DNA of 64,000 bases from Flintibacter sp. KGMB00164 (GTDB lineage Bacteria > Bacillota > Clostridia > Oscillospirales > Oscillospiraceae). Shown one piece after another: positions 7,701 through 16,677 of this stretch (position 1 is the stretch's first letter; each line of letters opens with the position of its first letter). Under the pieces are notes generated by a model. The model was not told the origin of the DNA, did not search any database, and saw only the letters and a program-made list of their open reading frames with translations. Both the position numbers and the translations under genes were made by a program. The stretch covers positions 1,116,001-1,180,000 of the forward strand of contig NZ_CP044227.1 in NCBI RefSeq assembly GCF_008727735.1, read 5' to 3'.

Positions 7701-8231
7701 TTATTTTGCGGTTACAAACAGCTCATAAAGCCTGGAGAGCATATCCCAAGTCTTCCGATCCATCACTCCCGTCTGTTCCAGCTGGGCCAGACCCTGGAGC
7801 CAGCGGGTATTTTCCACTGAGGCGTCTCCGTGATAGCCGTCGGACGGGGCATCTACAATGCCGTTGAGCTTCTGGCTAAGGATCTGGAACATGGTCTGGG
7901 GCAGAATCATATAGCCGCCGGACATTCCGGGGGAGACCTGAAATCCCTCACCGGGGAAAATACGCAGGGAGCGGGTGGGTGAGACGTCCCGCTCCAAATC
8001 CACCCAGGCGGAGTGGATGGCGTCCCAGGTGCGCTGGTCCACCACACCGGTGACCGGGGGCGCCATCTCCCGTTGAAAGAGCATCACGGCCTCCAGCGTT
8101 TCCTCGCCGAACAGACCGTCCATGGCCAGCTTTGGCAAGAAGGGGTAGCGGGTAGCCAGCCGCCACAGCATGTATTGAAGGTTGCGGACCGGATTGGACA
8201 GCATTTCCTGTTCCAATTCCATTCTTGTCAT
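7701..8231 (-). CDS. Peptidoglycan-binding-domain protein
   Basis: A 176-residue protein with a recognisable PG_binding_1 repeat near the N-terminus (NLQYMLWRLA ... MDGLFGEETLEAVMLFQRE) and a second degenerate copy near the C-terminus (ENTRWLQGLAQLEQTGVMDRKTWDML). No signal peptide, lipobox or membrane helix is seen. Its ATG overlaps the stop of the upstream SpoIID-like gene by 4 bases, so the two are coupled. It is the last gene of a three-gene operon; a role at the spore or cell envelope is inferred only from the domains. Confidence 0.8.
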   Translation of the reverse strand: MTRMELEQEMLSNPVRNLQYMLWRLATRYPFLPKLAMDGLFGEETLEAVMLFQREMAPPVTGVVDQRTWDAIHSAWVDLERDVSPTRSLRIFPGEGFQVSPGMSGGYMILPQTMFQILSQKLNGIVDAPSDGYHGDASVENTRWLQGLAQLEQTGVMDRKTWDMLSRLYELFVTAK

Positions 8232-9454
8232 ACCAATTTGACCCCCTTAAAGTCTGTGTTTCCAAGCTGCAGCCCTCCGCCTGGGAATTGCCCCTGCCGG
8301 CTGGTGGTGCCGTAGGTTTTGCCGCCGGTCTGAGCGGATGCAGTCTGGCTGAGCGGAAAGTTGATGTTATCGTTGCGCAGATCCCGCTCAATGCCGGTGT
8401 AGTTGTTATAGAGAGAATACCAGGTATTGGGACCAACAATGCCGTCTACCTGCAGTCCGGCCTGTGCCTGATATTTCCGTACCGCCTGTGCCGTAGCATT
8501 ACCGTAGATACCGTCTACCCGAATGGGGGTGAGGGATTCGTTAAACTCGGCGGTAAGCGCCAGCATGTACTGCAGGATACGTACATCGGACCCACGGTCG
8601 CCCGGTCGGAGAATACCGGGATACTGGAAGGAGAACGTCTGGAACTGCTGGCCCATACTGACCAGCTCTGAGAGCTGGTTGGTGCCCACATAGAGATAGA
8701 CCAGCTTATACCAGGTAGCCTTGCCTACAATGCCGTCCGGCGTGAGATTGAAAATCTGCTGGAATGTTTTAACCGCCTGCTCTGTGCTCTCATCAAATAC
8801 ATTGGTGACCGGAAAGAGTTTGGGGATGGCGGGATAGCTCTGGGAGACGCGGTTGATCATGGTCTTGAGAACCAGCACATCGTCTCCGGTGGAACCCAAG
8901 CGAAGCGGTGTGCCGGGATAGGACTGCCCCAGGTTGCGCACCGGCGCATCCTGAACCAATTCAATGTCGTTTCCATAATAGTACCGTAAAATCTCCATGG
9001 CGGAATAGCCCTGCTGAGCCAGATCCTGGCTGCCCCATTGAGAGAGCCCAGCGCAGGTGACGGTGGTGCCGTTGCAGAACTTGGCGGCCAGAGGCTCGAC
9101 AAATCCCTTGCGGCGGATGTAGTCATTAAAAATCTCGTCTACGACCTGACTGATATTCTCGAAAATGTTGCGGCCCCGGATAAACTTTTGATCGTAGGCA
9201 GTGGAAGAGGTGATTTGAAAATCATAACCCCGGCTGGGATAGAACTCCGTGTAGACCCGGTTGAGGGCGAAAGAGATGATGGCCAGCACGTTGGCCTCAA
9301 TGGCGGCGGGCTCCCAGGTGGGATAGATCTCACTGGAGGCCACATTCTTGACGTAATCCGGGAAGGATACCGTTACATTTTCGGCCCACTGATCGGGCGG
9401 TCCCAGATGCACGGTAATGGTGCTGGGTACGTAAGGGACGACAGATACTGCCAT
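8228..9454 (-). CDS. SpoIID-like protein with two peptidoglycan-binding repeats
   Basis: A 408-residue protein. Residues ~40-165 match the SpoIID/LytB domain: WEPAAIEANVLAIISFALNR, then the extended segment ending CAGLSQWGSQDLAQQGYSAM and ILRYYYGNDIEL. SpoIID is a glycan-strand-cutting enzyme of engulfment. Two PG_binding_1 repeats follow (LGSTGDDVLVLKTMIN... and PGDRGSDVRILQYMLA..., each ending in a DGI(V/Y)G(K/N)AT-like motif). The tail is Gly/Gln-rich. No N-terminal signal sequence is visible, which is unusual for a wall enzyme. It is coupled to the gene downstream and separated by 9 bases from the gene upstream. Confidence 0.82.
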   Translation of the reverse strand: MAVSVVPYVPSTITVHLGPPDQWAENVTVSFPDYVKNVASSEIYPTWEPAAIEANVLAIISFALNRVYTEFYPSRGYDFQITSSTAYDQKFIRGRNIFENISQVVDEIFNDYIRRKGFVEPLAAKFCNGTTVTCAGLSQWGSQDLAQQGYSAMEILRYYYGNDIELVQDAPVRNLGQSYPGTPLRLGSTGDDVLVLKTMINRVSQSYPAIPKLFPVTNVFDESTEQAVKTFQQIFNLTPDGIVGKATWYKLVYLYVGTNQLSELVSMGQQFQTFSFQYPGILRPGDRGSDVRILQYMLALTAEFNESLTPIRVDGIYGNATAQAVRKYQAQAGLQVDGIVGPNTWYSLYNNYTGIERDLRNDNINFPLSQTASAQTGGKTYGTTSRQGQFPGGGLQLGNTDFKGVKLV

Positions 9455-9463
9455 GGCGCCACC

Positions 9464-9862
9464 TCACAGATTCTGGCCCGGAATATCCCGGATGCTGTTT
9501 TGCAGCAGACTGGACTGGCCCTCGGTGAGGGGCTCCAGCTCCATATCCTGGAGAGTCTCTACCCCGTCAAAAATCTGGACGCCCTCTACCAGCAGCATGG
9601 CATAGCCGGGGTGCTCTGCCCAAACGTCACAGATGGCGAAGGGGGGAAGCTGCGCGCCGGGGTGTGTACTTTCCCCGAGCAGGGGCGTAGGGATGCTGAT
9701 CGGCTGTGTCATTCCGCTGGAGTCGGTGGCCTGCACGGAGAGCAGCTTGTATTTGCCGCCCTCTCCCCGCTGTGTGACCACTACTGTGGCGTCTACCACC
9801 GGGAGTTTGGCCCGAGAGGTATATACCTGCACCACCAGCCGTCCTTTACCTTTCACTTCCAT
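9464..9862 (-). CDS. Small protein with carboxypeptidase-regulatory-like (beta-sandwich) domain
   Basis: A 132-residue protein whose N-terminal half reads like a carboxypeptidase-regulatory or prealbumin-like fold (LVVQVYTSRAKLPVVDATVVV, then a TDSSGMTQPI segment). ATG 9862 is chosen because AGGAGG precedes it; a longer frame has no such site. No signal peptide is seen. It is first in the operon with the SpoIID-like and peptidoglycan-binding genes and may be their partner. Function unknown. Confidence 0.7.
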   Translation of the reverse strand: MEVKGKGRLVVQVYTSRAKLPVVDATVVVTQRGEGGKYKLLSVQATDSSGMTQPISIPTPLLGESTHPGAQLPPFAICDVWAEHPGYAMLLVEGVQIFDGVETLQDMELEPLTEGQSSLLQNSIRDIPGQNL

Positions 9863-9946
9863 GTTGTTTCCTCCTTCTGGGCAGGTGTGTGCCTGCCCTC
9901 GTTTCCCCATGCTATGCGCAGGGTGAGGGAGGGGTGCGGAGAATAG

Positions 9947-9986
9947 AAAAGCACCCCCAAGGATTCCGAAGATCCCTGGGGGTGCT
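9947..9986 (-). terminator. Terminator of the gpsA operon
   Basis: Stem GCACCCCC (9951-9958) / GGGGGTGC with an inner GGAT/ATCC stem. On the minus strand it is followed by TTTTC. Confidence 0.85.
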
Positions 9987-10042
9987 GAGCAGTATTAACG
10001 AGGTGAAGCGGAGCTTCGCAGGGTGTTCTTTGCCAAGCTTTC

Positions 10043-11050
10043 TTACAAGAAAGCGGGAGACTCATCCAGCTCAGAGCGCTTGGCGCGGCTCATAAGGTCC
10101 GCAATCACGGCATGGACATCCCGGCCGTTGTAGAGCACCTCATACGCGGCCTGGGAGATGGGCATCTCTACCCCGGCCTTCTGGGCCAGAGAACGGGCGT
10201 TGGCGGCAGCGTAATAGCCCTCTACTACTGCGCCGATCTCCTCCAGTGCCTCAGGTACGCTCTTTCCTTGACCGATCAGAATGCCATACCGGCGGTTTCT
10301 TGAGTGCATGGAGGTGCAGGTGACGATCAGGTCGCCGACTCCAGCCAGACCAATAAAGGTCTCCTTTCGGCCACCCAGCGCCACACCCAGCCGAGCCATT
10401 TCAGCCAGACCGCGGGTCATGAGCAGAGCCTTGGTATTGTCACCGCAGCCCATGCCGTCGGTGCACCCGGCACACAGGGCAATGACGTTCTTCAGCGCGG
10501 CACAGATCTCGGTGCCAATGCGGTCGTCGCTGGTGTACACCCGGAACCGGGGATTCATAAACAGGTCCTGAACCAGCTCCGCATCCTTCAAATCGTCCGC
10601 AGCTGCTACCACGCCGGTGGGAATGTGACGGCCGACCTCTTCTGCGTGGGAGGGACCGGAAAGGACCACCACAGGACATTTACCCTCCAGCTCCTCCTCG
10701 ATGACCTGAGAGAGGCGCAGGGAGCTATCCTTTTCGATGCCCTTCGACACCGAAATCACGATGGTGCCCGGATCAATGAGCCCACGCAGCTTATGGGCCG
10801 TTTCCCGCACGGCATAGGAGGGGGTAGCCATTACTACCGCTCCGCAGCCCTTCACCGCGCCCAAATCGGCAGTAAACTTCATCTCCTGAGGAAGCGGAAC
10901 CCCCTTGAGCATGGGGTTCTCCCGAGTCTCCTCCAGTGCCACCGCCTTAGCGGGGGTGTGGGACCAGAGGGTAACGTCGTGACCGTTTTCCACCAAAAGC
11001 AGGGCCAGAGCCGTTCCCCAGCCGCCGCTGCCTACCACGGTAATCTTCAT
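10043..11050 (-). CDS. gpsA: Glycerol-3-phosphate dehydrogenase [NAD(P)+]
   Basis: Cytosolic enzyme that reduces dihydroxyacetone phosphate to sn-glycerol-3-phosphate for phospholipid synthesis. The 335-residue length is standard. The Rossmann loop GSGGWG is at residues 7-12, SGPSHAEEV lies in the middle, the catalytic Lys is in LKNVIALCAG, and NTKALLMTRGLAEM follows. It is the last gene of the DUF512-der-plsY-gpsA operon, 85 bases after plsY, whose product uses the glycerol phosphate it makes. Confidence 0.97.
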   Translation of the reverse strand: MKITVVGSGGWGTALALLLVENGHDVTLWSHTPAKAVALEETRENPMLKGVPLPQEMKFTADLGAVKGCGAVVMATPSYAVRETAHKLRGLIDPGTIVISVSKGIEKDSSLRLSQVIEEELEGKCPVVVLSGPSHAEEVGRHIPTGVVAAADDLKDAELVQDLFMNPRFRVYTSDDRIGTEICAALKNVIALCAGCTDGMGCGDNTKALLMTRGLAEMARLGVALGGRKETFIGLAGVGDLIVTCTSMHSRNRRYGILIGQGKSVPEALEEIGAVVEGYYAAANARSLAQKAGVEMPISQAAYEVLYNGRDVHAVIADLMSRAKRSELDESPAFL

Positions 11051-11135
11051 GTTTCCTCCTTCTCTTTTTCTTTTTGAAAAAGGTACATAAGGTATCGTAA
11101 GAAATACAAAGGTGACGCTGCGCGGTTAAGGAACC

Positions 11136-11792
11136 TCACTTCTTTTTGTGCAGGGAGAACTTATTTTCCGTGCCCGTGAGGAGCCGCTTGATGTTGCCGC
11201 GGTGCATGTACAGGATCAGCAGTCCGATGACTGCGCCCAGCACAGTAATCACCACGTTATGATATACAAACCAGGTAGCAAAGGGGAAGGAGGCGCCGGC
11301 CCAGCAGGAGCCCAGAGACACATACCGGGTCAAAATGGCCAGGATGAGGAAGCCGCCCCACACCACCAGAGCGATGCGCCAGTCGATCATAATGGCGATG
11401 GCGCCGCCGGAGAGAATGCCCTTGCCGCCCTTGAAGTGGAACATGCAGGGGAACATGTGGCCGAGCAGACAGAAAAGGCCGGCCCAGTATTTTGACAGTG
11501 CGATGATAAGAGCTTCATTGGCAACCATTTGCCGGAACAGGAACATACCCACCCAGATGGCGACAATGGCCTTAAATACATCGGTGAGGATTACTACCAG
11601 GGTGAGAGGACCGCCGAAGGTGCGGTAAAAGTTGGTCAAACCTGCGTTGCCGCTGCCGTGGGTGCGCACATCATCCCGTAAAATATACTTGGAAACGATG
11701 ACCGCTCCATTGAAACAGCCGCAGAAGTAGGCAATCACAGCGGTGAGCAGGGCAGGAAGTATAGCGGCAGAGCCTAAATCAGTCAAATCCAT
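11136..11792 (-). CDS. plsY: Acyl-phosphate:glycerol-3-phosphate acyltransferase PlsY
   Basis: An integral membrane enzyme that puts the first acyl chain on glycerol-3-phosphate. At 218 residues it has about five membrane segments and the family's motifs: GSGNAGLTNFYR near residue 46, and HMFPCMFHFKGGKGI near 111, where the Gly-Gly-Lys-Gly turn binds phosphate. It follows der by 3 bases and precedes gpsA, a functional pair with it. Confidence 0.96.
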   Translation of the reverse strand: MDLTDLGSAAILPALLTAVIAYFCGCFNGAVIVSKYILRDDVRTHGSGNAGLTNFYRTFGGPLTLVVILTDVFKAIVAIWVGMFLFRQMVANEALIIALSKYWAGLFCLLGHMFPCMFHFKGGKGILSGGAIAIMIDWRIALVVWGGFLILAILTRYVSLGSCWAGASFPFATWFVYHNVVITVLGAVIGLLILYMHRGNIKRLLTGTENKFSLHKKK

Positions 11793-11795
11793 GGT

Positions 11796-13121
11796 TTAAC
11801 CCTCCTTGTCTTCCTTCTGCCGGATGGTCAGCCGGATGGGCGTGCCCTCCAGGCCGAAGGTGGCGCGGATCTGGTTTTCCAGGTAGCGCTGGTAGGAGAA
11901 GTGGAACAGCCGGGCATCGTTACAGAAGCAGACAAAGTGAGGCGGCTTGATGCCGATCTGAGTCATATAGTAGATCTTCAGGCGGCGGCCCTTGTCCGTG
12001 GGGGGCTGTACCCGGGCGGTGGCATCGGCCAGCACGGAGTTGAGCATACCGGTGGTGATGCGCATGGCGGACTGGTTGTTGACGTAGGTGATGAGGTCAA
12101 AGAGACGGTCCACACGCTGGCCGGTCAGGGCGGAAATGAAGATGATGGGGGCATAGGTCATATAGCTGAGATCCCGCATCACATCCTTGCGCATCTTATC
12201 CATGGTCTTGCCGTCTTTCTCGATGGCGTCCCACTTGTTGACCACGATGATGCAGGCCTTGCCTGCCTCGTGGGCCAGACCAGCTACCTTGGTATCCTGC
12301 TCGGTGACACCCTCCTGGGCATCAATGAGGATGAGGCACACATCGCTGCGCTCGATGGCCATGGTGGCGCGGAGAACAGAAAACTTCTCAATCCGGTCAT
12401 CCACCTTGGACTTCTTGCGCATGCCGGCGGTGTCGATGAAGAGGAACTTGCCCTTCTCATTTTCAAATACGCTGTCCACCGCGTCGCGGGTGGTACCGGC
12501 CACGTTGGAGACGATGACACGCTCCTGGCCCAGAATACGGTTGACCAGAGAGGACTTGCCTACGTTCGGCTTGCCGATGATGGCGACCTTAATGGTGTCG
12601 TCATCCTCTTCCTCCTCATCATCCGGGGGGAAGTACTCAAAGCAGGCGTCCAGCAGGTCGCCGGTGCCATGGCCGTGGACGGCGGAGACGGCGATGGGGT
12701 CGCCCAAACCCAGGTTATAAAACTCGTACACATCAGGGTTCTCTCGACCGACCTGGTCGGCCTTGTTAACTGCCAGCACCACAGGTTTGCCGGAACGGAG
12801 AAGCATGTTGGCTACCTCCTGGTCGGAGGCGGTCATGCCTGTCTTCACGTCGCAGACAAAGACGATAACGGTGGCGGTGGAGATGGCGATCTCAGCCTGC
12901 TCCCGCATGAAGGAGAGAATCTGGTCGTCAGTGCCCGGCTCAATGCCGCCGGTGTCTACAATATCAAAGGTGCGGTTTCTCCACTCGCACTGGGCATACA
13001 GCCGGTCACGGGTGACACCGGGGGTGTCCTCCACGATGGACAGGCGCTGGCCGCACAGCTTATTGAACAGCATGGACTTGCCCACGTTGGGACGGCCCAC
13101 AATAGCAACTAAAGGTCTCAT
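11796..13121 (-). CDS. der: Ribosome-assembly GTPase Der (EngA)
   Basis: A double-GTPase needed for maturation of the 50S ribosomal subunit. The 441-residue protein has two G domains: G1 motifs GRPNVGKS (9-16) and GKPNVGKS (~183), G3 DTGG and DTAG, G4 NKAD and NKWD. A C-terminal KH-like domain follows, with an acidic linker (DDEEEEDDD) between the two G domains. It is second in the operon, 42 bases after the DUF512 gene. Confidence 0.97.
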   Translation of the reverse strand: MRPLVAIVGRPNVGKSMLFNKLCGQRLSIVEDTPGVTRDRLYAQCEWRNRTFDIVDTGGIEPGTDDQILSFMREQAEIAISTATVIVFVCDVKTGMTASDQEVANMLLRSGKPVVLAVNKADQVGRENPDVYEFYNLGLGDPIAVSAVHGHGTGDLLDACFEYFPPDDEEEEDDDTIKVAIIGKPNVGKSSLVNRILGQERVIVSNVAGTTRDAVDSVFENEKGKFLFIDTAGMRKKSKVDDRIEKFSVLRATMAIERSDVCLILIDAQEGVTEQDTKVAGLAHEAGKACIIVVNKWDAIEKDGKTMDKMRKDVMRDLSYMTYAPIIFISALTGQRVDRLFDLITYVNNQSAMRITTGMLNSVLADATARVQPPTDKGRRLKIYYMTQIGIKPPHFVCFCNDARLFHFSYQRYLENQIRATFGLEGTPIRLTIRQKEDKEG

Positions 13122-13163
13122 GATAGTCTCACTCTCTTTTCTTCACTCAGCTGGGCAGAGCCG

Positions 13164-14537
13164 TCAGCTGGGATTATAGCGGTAGTATTCCCCGTCGCTT
13201 CCCGGGGGAGTCGTCTGCTCGATGGTAACGGGCAGACCAAGCATAGCGTCCACCAGATCAAAGCCGCTCTCTGCATCCACCGGACATACGGTGACGCCAA
13301 GTTCCCGCTCCACATCGGCCACCGTCACATCGTCCAGGAAGACGGACTCTCCGGCGCGGAGCATGTTGGAGGGGATGAGCAGCCGCTGTCCCAGCTCCTG
13401 ACCTTTCAGCTGGGCAATAAGGTCCTGGCCGGTGACCAGTCCAGAAACGGTAATGGTCTCGCCAAAGAAGCGGTTGCGGATGGGATAGACCCGGCCCTGA
13501 AGCTGGGGGAACTGTTTTTTGGTTTTTTGCAGGATCTGGTCGATGAAGGGCGCCGCGGAGACTCCGGTGGCCACCGAGAAGGGGACCAGTTCTCCCACCT
13601 CCGGTTCATCCAGAGCCATATCTGCCTGGCTGAGAAGCAACCGGAGCATGCCCACGCCGTTTTCCAACTGGGCCATATCCTCGTAGAAGGACTTCTCCGG
13701 CAGAGGCAGCCCAGCCAAAAGATAAAATTCGTCGGAGCACCAGGCCAGGCGAGTACCGTGCTTCTCCATGAAGGTTTTTCCAAACGCCTCTACCTGGGCA
13801 ATGACGGCAGCGGCCTGTTCCTGGGTGTAGGGAGCGATGGGGCACAGCCCGTCCCGGAATTTGGTTACGCCCACCGGGACGATGGCTACACTGGCCACAC
13901 CGGGATACATCTCGGACAGCTCCCGCAGTGTGCGGTCCAGAGCCGGACCGTCATTGACGCCGGGGCAGGAGACAATCTGGCAGTTCATGGTGATGTTGGC
14001 GGCGGCAAAGCGGCGCATGACCTCAATACTATCTCCCGCACGCTTGTTTTTCAGCATCTCCACCCGCAATTGGGGGTCTGTGGTGTGCACCGAGACGTTG
14101 ATGGGGCTGATGTGCAGGTCGATGATGCGCTGCACCTCGCGCTGAGAGAGGTTGGTAAGGGTCAGGTAGTTGCCCATAAGGAAGGACAGCCGGGCATCAT
14201 CATCCTTAAAATATAAGGTATCCCGCATGCCCGGGGGCATCTGGTCCACAAAGCAGAAGATGCAGTTGTTGGCGCAGGAGCGGGCCCGGTCCATGAGATA
14301 GGTCTCAAAATCCAGGCCGAGATCCTGACCCTCTTCCTTGCGTACATGGGCGGTGCGCCGGGTCCCGTCCGGGGAGAGAAGGGTCAGCTCCAAACGGGGG
14401 TCGTAGCTGTAAAACTTGTAGTCCAGCACGTCTACAATGGGGGTGCCATTGATCTCCAGCAGGGTGTCCCCCGCCCGGACCCCGGCGCGGTGGGCAGGAC
14501 TGCGGGGGTCCACGTGCCGCACGACGGTCATGCTCAT
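13164..14537 (-). CDS. PDZ / radical SAM / DUF512 protein
   Basis: A 457-residue protein conserved next to der in Clostridia and cyanobacteria; its function is unknown. Residues ~5-70 form a PDZ-like domain (GVRAGDTLLEING). A radical SAM-like cluster motif follows (Cys88, Cys92, Cys95 in CANNCIFCF), and the C-terminal half is DUF512 (AWCSDEFYLLAG ... LPSN-like end). The start ATG 14537 is preceded by AAGGAG at 6 bases; a second ATG lies two codons inside. It leads the operon with der, plsY and gpsA. Confidence 0.88.
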   Translation of the reverse strand: MSMTVVRHVDPRSPAHRAGVRAGDTLLEINGTPIVDVLDYKFYSYDPRLELTLLSPDGTRRTAHVRKEEGQDLGLDFETYLMDRARSCANNCIFCFVDQMPPGMRDTLYFKDDDARLSFLMGNYLTLTNLSQREVQRIIDLHISPINVSVHTTDPQLRVEMLKNKRAGDSIEVMRRFAAANITMNCQIVSCPGVNDGPALDRTLRELSEMYPGVASVAIVPVGVTKFRDGLCPIAPYTQEQAAAVIAQVEAFGKTFMEKHGTRLAWCSDEFYLLAGLPLPEKSFYEDMAQLENGVGMLRLLLSQADMALDEPEVGELVPFSVATGVSAAPFIDQILQKTKKQFPQLQGRVYPIRNRFFGETITVSGLVTGQDLIAQLKGQELGQRLLIPSNMLRAGESVFLDDVTVADVERELGVTVCPVDAESGFDLVDAMLGLPVTIEQTTPPGSDGEYYRYNPS

Positions 14538-14604
14538 AGGGGACTCCTTTCCGGCGGCGGAGAACTGCTCCGGGCCGCAGATGTTTTCTCTCATTCTCAC
14601 CACT

Positions 14605-14633
14605 GCCCCAACAACCAAATCGTTTGTTGGGGC
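14605..14633 (-). repeat. Leader inverted repeat upstream of the DUF512 gene
   Basis: A perfect 10-base-pair stem GCCCCAACAA (14605-14614) / TTGTTGGGGC (14624-14633) lies in the untranslated leader, 68 bases before the start codon. No T-run follows, so it is not a terminator. Confidence 0.6.
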
Positions 14634-14678
14634 AGGAAAAACCGAAGAATGAATTTGCGTATTTCAAGCGTTTTGTTT

Positions 14679-14707
14679 ATTTTACAATAGAATGGGCCGT
14701 ATTTCAA
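14679..14707 (-). promoter_or_regulatory. Promoter of the DUF512-der-plsY-gpsA operon
   Basis: On the minus strand TTGAAA (plus 14702-14707), 17 bases, TAAAAT (plus 14679-14684). Confidence 0.65.
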
Positions 14708-14811
14708 GGCAAACAGGAAAATTCAACGAAACGCCGCCCATGGGGAAAAAACAAGGGAAAATATGTGCGATTTTTCCAGAAGAGGTGTCTGCATTTTATG
14801 TAAAGTCATGG

Positions 14812-14840
14812 TTGCGTGGGATGCGGCAGGATGTTAAAAT
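14812..14840 (+). promoter_or_regulatory. Candidate promoter of the Gtr-like cassette
   Basis: TTGCGT (14812-14817), 17 bases, TAAAAT (14835-14840), 87 bases ahead of the first cassette gene. The rest of the 390-base divergent intergenic region shows nothing else I can name. Confidence 0.5.
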
Positions 14841-14927
14841 GTAAACTGTGATTTTAGAGCCTAATTTGGCCCCCTGTTGCATCAGTCCGGCCAGCGGCGT
14901 CTTGTTTGTTGAAGGAGGGCACCTGTG

Positions 14928-16568
14928 ATGATTCAACGTGCCGATTCAAACCGAAAGACCCTTTTGGCTTTGTTGGTGGTGCTTGCCGGACTGCTTGTAC
15001 TGCGGTACTGTGCCTTTGGCCTGTCCTATTATCCTCAACTGGACGACTATATCCAATATTGCAATTACCGGCAGAGTACAGAACCCTTTTGGGAGATGGC
15101 CCTGCGGGTAGGGCTGCTGGCCTCCCGGCCTTTGGCCAACATAGCCGACTATTTTATTTGGAGCCCCCTGTTTGACCATATGTTGGTGGGAGTGGCCCTG
15201 GTCTGTGTGTTATACGTGGCCTGTGTGGGCATGATGTGGAGCCTGTTGAGACGGTATTTTCCGGTAGGTCCGGTTTTTCCCGTGGTAATGACCCTGCTGC
15301 CTCTGGGCATGGAGGGGCTATACTGGATGTCCGCCTCCACCCGTATTGTGGGCGGGATGTTCTTGGGCTGTCTGGGGGCCGTGGCCTTTGCGAGATGGCT
15401 GGATACCGGGCGCTGGTACTGGCTGGCGGCCTATCTGCCCTTACAGCTTCTGCCCTTTGGGTTTTATGAGCAGAGTGCCGTGTTGTCCATGACATTGGTG
15501 TTGGGACTGGCCCTGCTGGAGCTGCCGCGGCGGAAGTGGCGCTGTCTGGGAGCGCTGTGGGCTCCTGCTGCCATGGTGTTCTATTTTGCGTTTTTGTCCT
15601 TTATGGCATCCAAGAACCCCTTTGTCTCCCGCAGTGAGCTGGTGCTGCCTGACAGTCCGTATTACTGGGACGTTTTCCTGCCCCAGGTTTTGGGGCAGAT
15701 CAAGGAGGCGTTCCTCAAGGGCGGTCTGCTTACCCTGGGAAAGGGCTTTATCCGGGGAATCCAGATCTTGCTTTCCCGTGGCCTGTGGCTGTGGCTGGCG
15801 GTGATGGCAGCTGGGTGTGCGGGATTTGGTTATCTTGCCTGGAAGGAAGATAGCCGCAAGTTGGACCGCACCGCGGTGGGGATCCGTCTGCTGGCCTTGC
15901 TTGTGGGCATTCTGCTGGCGGTGGCTCCGGTGACCCCGTTCCTGATTTTGGGTAACCCCTGGTTCTCTCTGCGAGGCACGGTGACTTCCTTTGCCGGGAT
16001 CGCCCTGGTGGCGGATACGGTGGCTGAGCTGATCTTCTGCCGCTGGCGCAGGGTTCTGCCCTGGGCGGCGGCAGCCTTTGCGCTGGTATGTTCGGTGGCC
16101 TGTCTGTCCGAATTAAGTGATTACCGGGACACCTATCAGACCGATCAGAAGATTGCACACACAGTTTTGTCCACGCTAAGGGAGGACCAGGTGGCAGGTG
16201 AGACCAAAGTGGGCATTTTAAATCTGAAGTCCAGCTACCTTCCCGACCAGAATTTTTACTACCACGAGCACATCCACGGCTGCACAGAGAGCGGCTGGGC
16301 CTTTTCCGGGCTGATCACTGCGGTGGGAGGGCTGGGACTGCCCAGCGTAACGCCTCTGACTACCACCCCAATGTATCAGCAGTGGAACTATGAGAGCAAT
16401 CGCCCCGACCGCTTTGATCTGCTGTATTACTATGACGGCGAACAGTTGATCCCCGCCCAACTGGAGGTCGCCGGGGAGAAGAGTTATCAGGTGACGGATC
16501 GCCAGGGCAACCTTTTGGGAATCATCTGGGAGGAGAACGGAAATGGATATTTCCAGCCCGCGGCGTAA
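14928..16568 (+). CDS. Polytopic membrane protein, GT-C glycosyltransferase-like
   Basis: A 546-residue protein with ~10-11 membrane helices followed by a soluble C-terminal ~130 residues. The first extracytoplasmic loop carries an acidic YYPQLDDYIQY segment, the usual place of the catalytic Asp pair in lipid-phosphate-sugar-dependent GT-C enzymes. Family assignment is by topology and context: it leads a four-gene operon with another GT-C protein, a GtrB-like and a GtrA-like gene. The start ATG 14928 has GGAGGG 8 bases upstream; a GTG three bases earlier is less likely. Likely role: transfer of sugar from a polyprenyl carrier onto a surface polymer. Substrate unknown. Confidence 0.7.
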   Translation: MIQRADSNRKTLLALLVVLAGLLVLRYCAFGLSYYPQLDDYIQYCNYRQSTEPFWEMALRVGLLASRPLANIADYFIWSPLFDHMLVGVALVCVLYVACVGMMWSLLRRYFPVGPVFPVVMTLLPLGMEGLYWMSASTRIVGGMFLGCLGAVAFARWLDTGRWYWLAAYLPLQLLPFGFYEQSAVLSMTLVLGLALLELPRRKWRCLGALWAPAAMVFYFAFLSFMASKNPFVSRSELVLPDSPYYWDVFLPQVLGQIKEAFLKGGLLTLGKGFIRGIQILLSRGLWLWLAVMAAGCAGFGYLAWKEDSRKLDRTAVGIRLLALLVGILLAVAPVTPFLILGNPWFSLRGTVTSFAGIALVADTVAELIFCRWRRVLPWAAAAFALVCSVACLSELSDYRDTYQTDQKIAHTVLSTLREDQVAGETKVGILNLKSSYLPDQNFYYHEHIHGCTESGWAFSGLITAVGGLGLPSVTPLTTTPMYQQWNYESNRPDRFDLLYYYDGEQLIPAQLEVAGEKSYQVTDRQGNLLGIIWEENGNGYFQPAA

Positions 16569-16677
16569 TGTGGCTCCCCTTGCAATTTGATACAAAGTAT
16601 CCTACAATAATGCCTGCGGAATAAACCGGTCAGCGGTTTATTTACACGTATGGTTTGATAGAGAAGGAGGTTCTTTC

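Noticed and set aside
12600-12640. Run of GAC/GAA-type repeats in der as a possible repeat element
   Set aside because: It encodes the acidic linker between the two GTPase domains, normal for Der.
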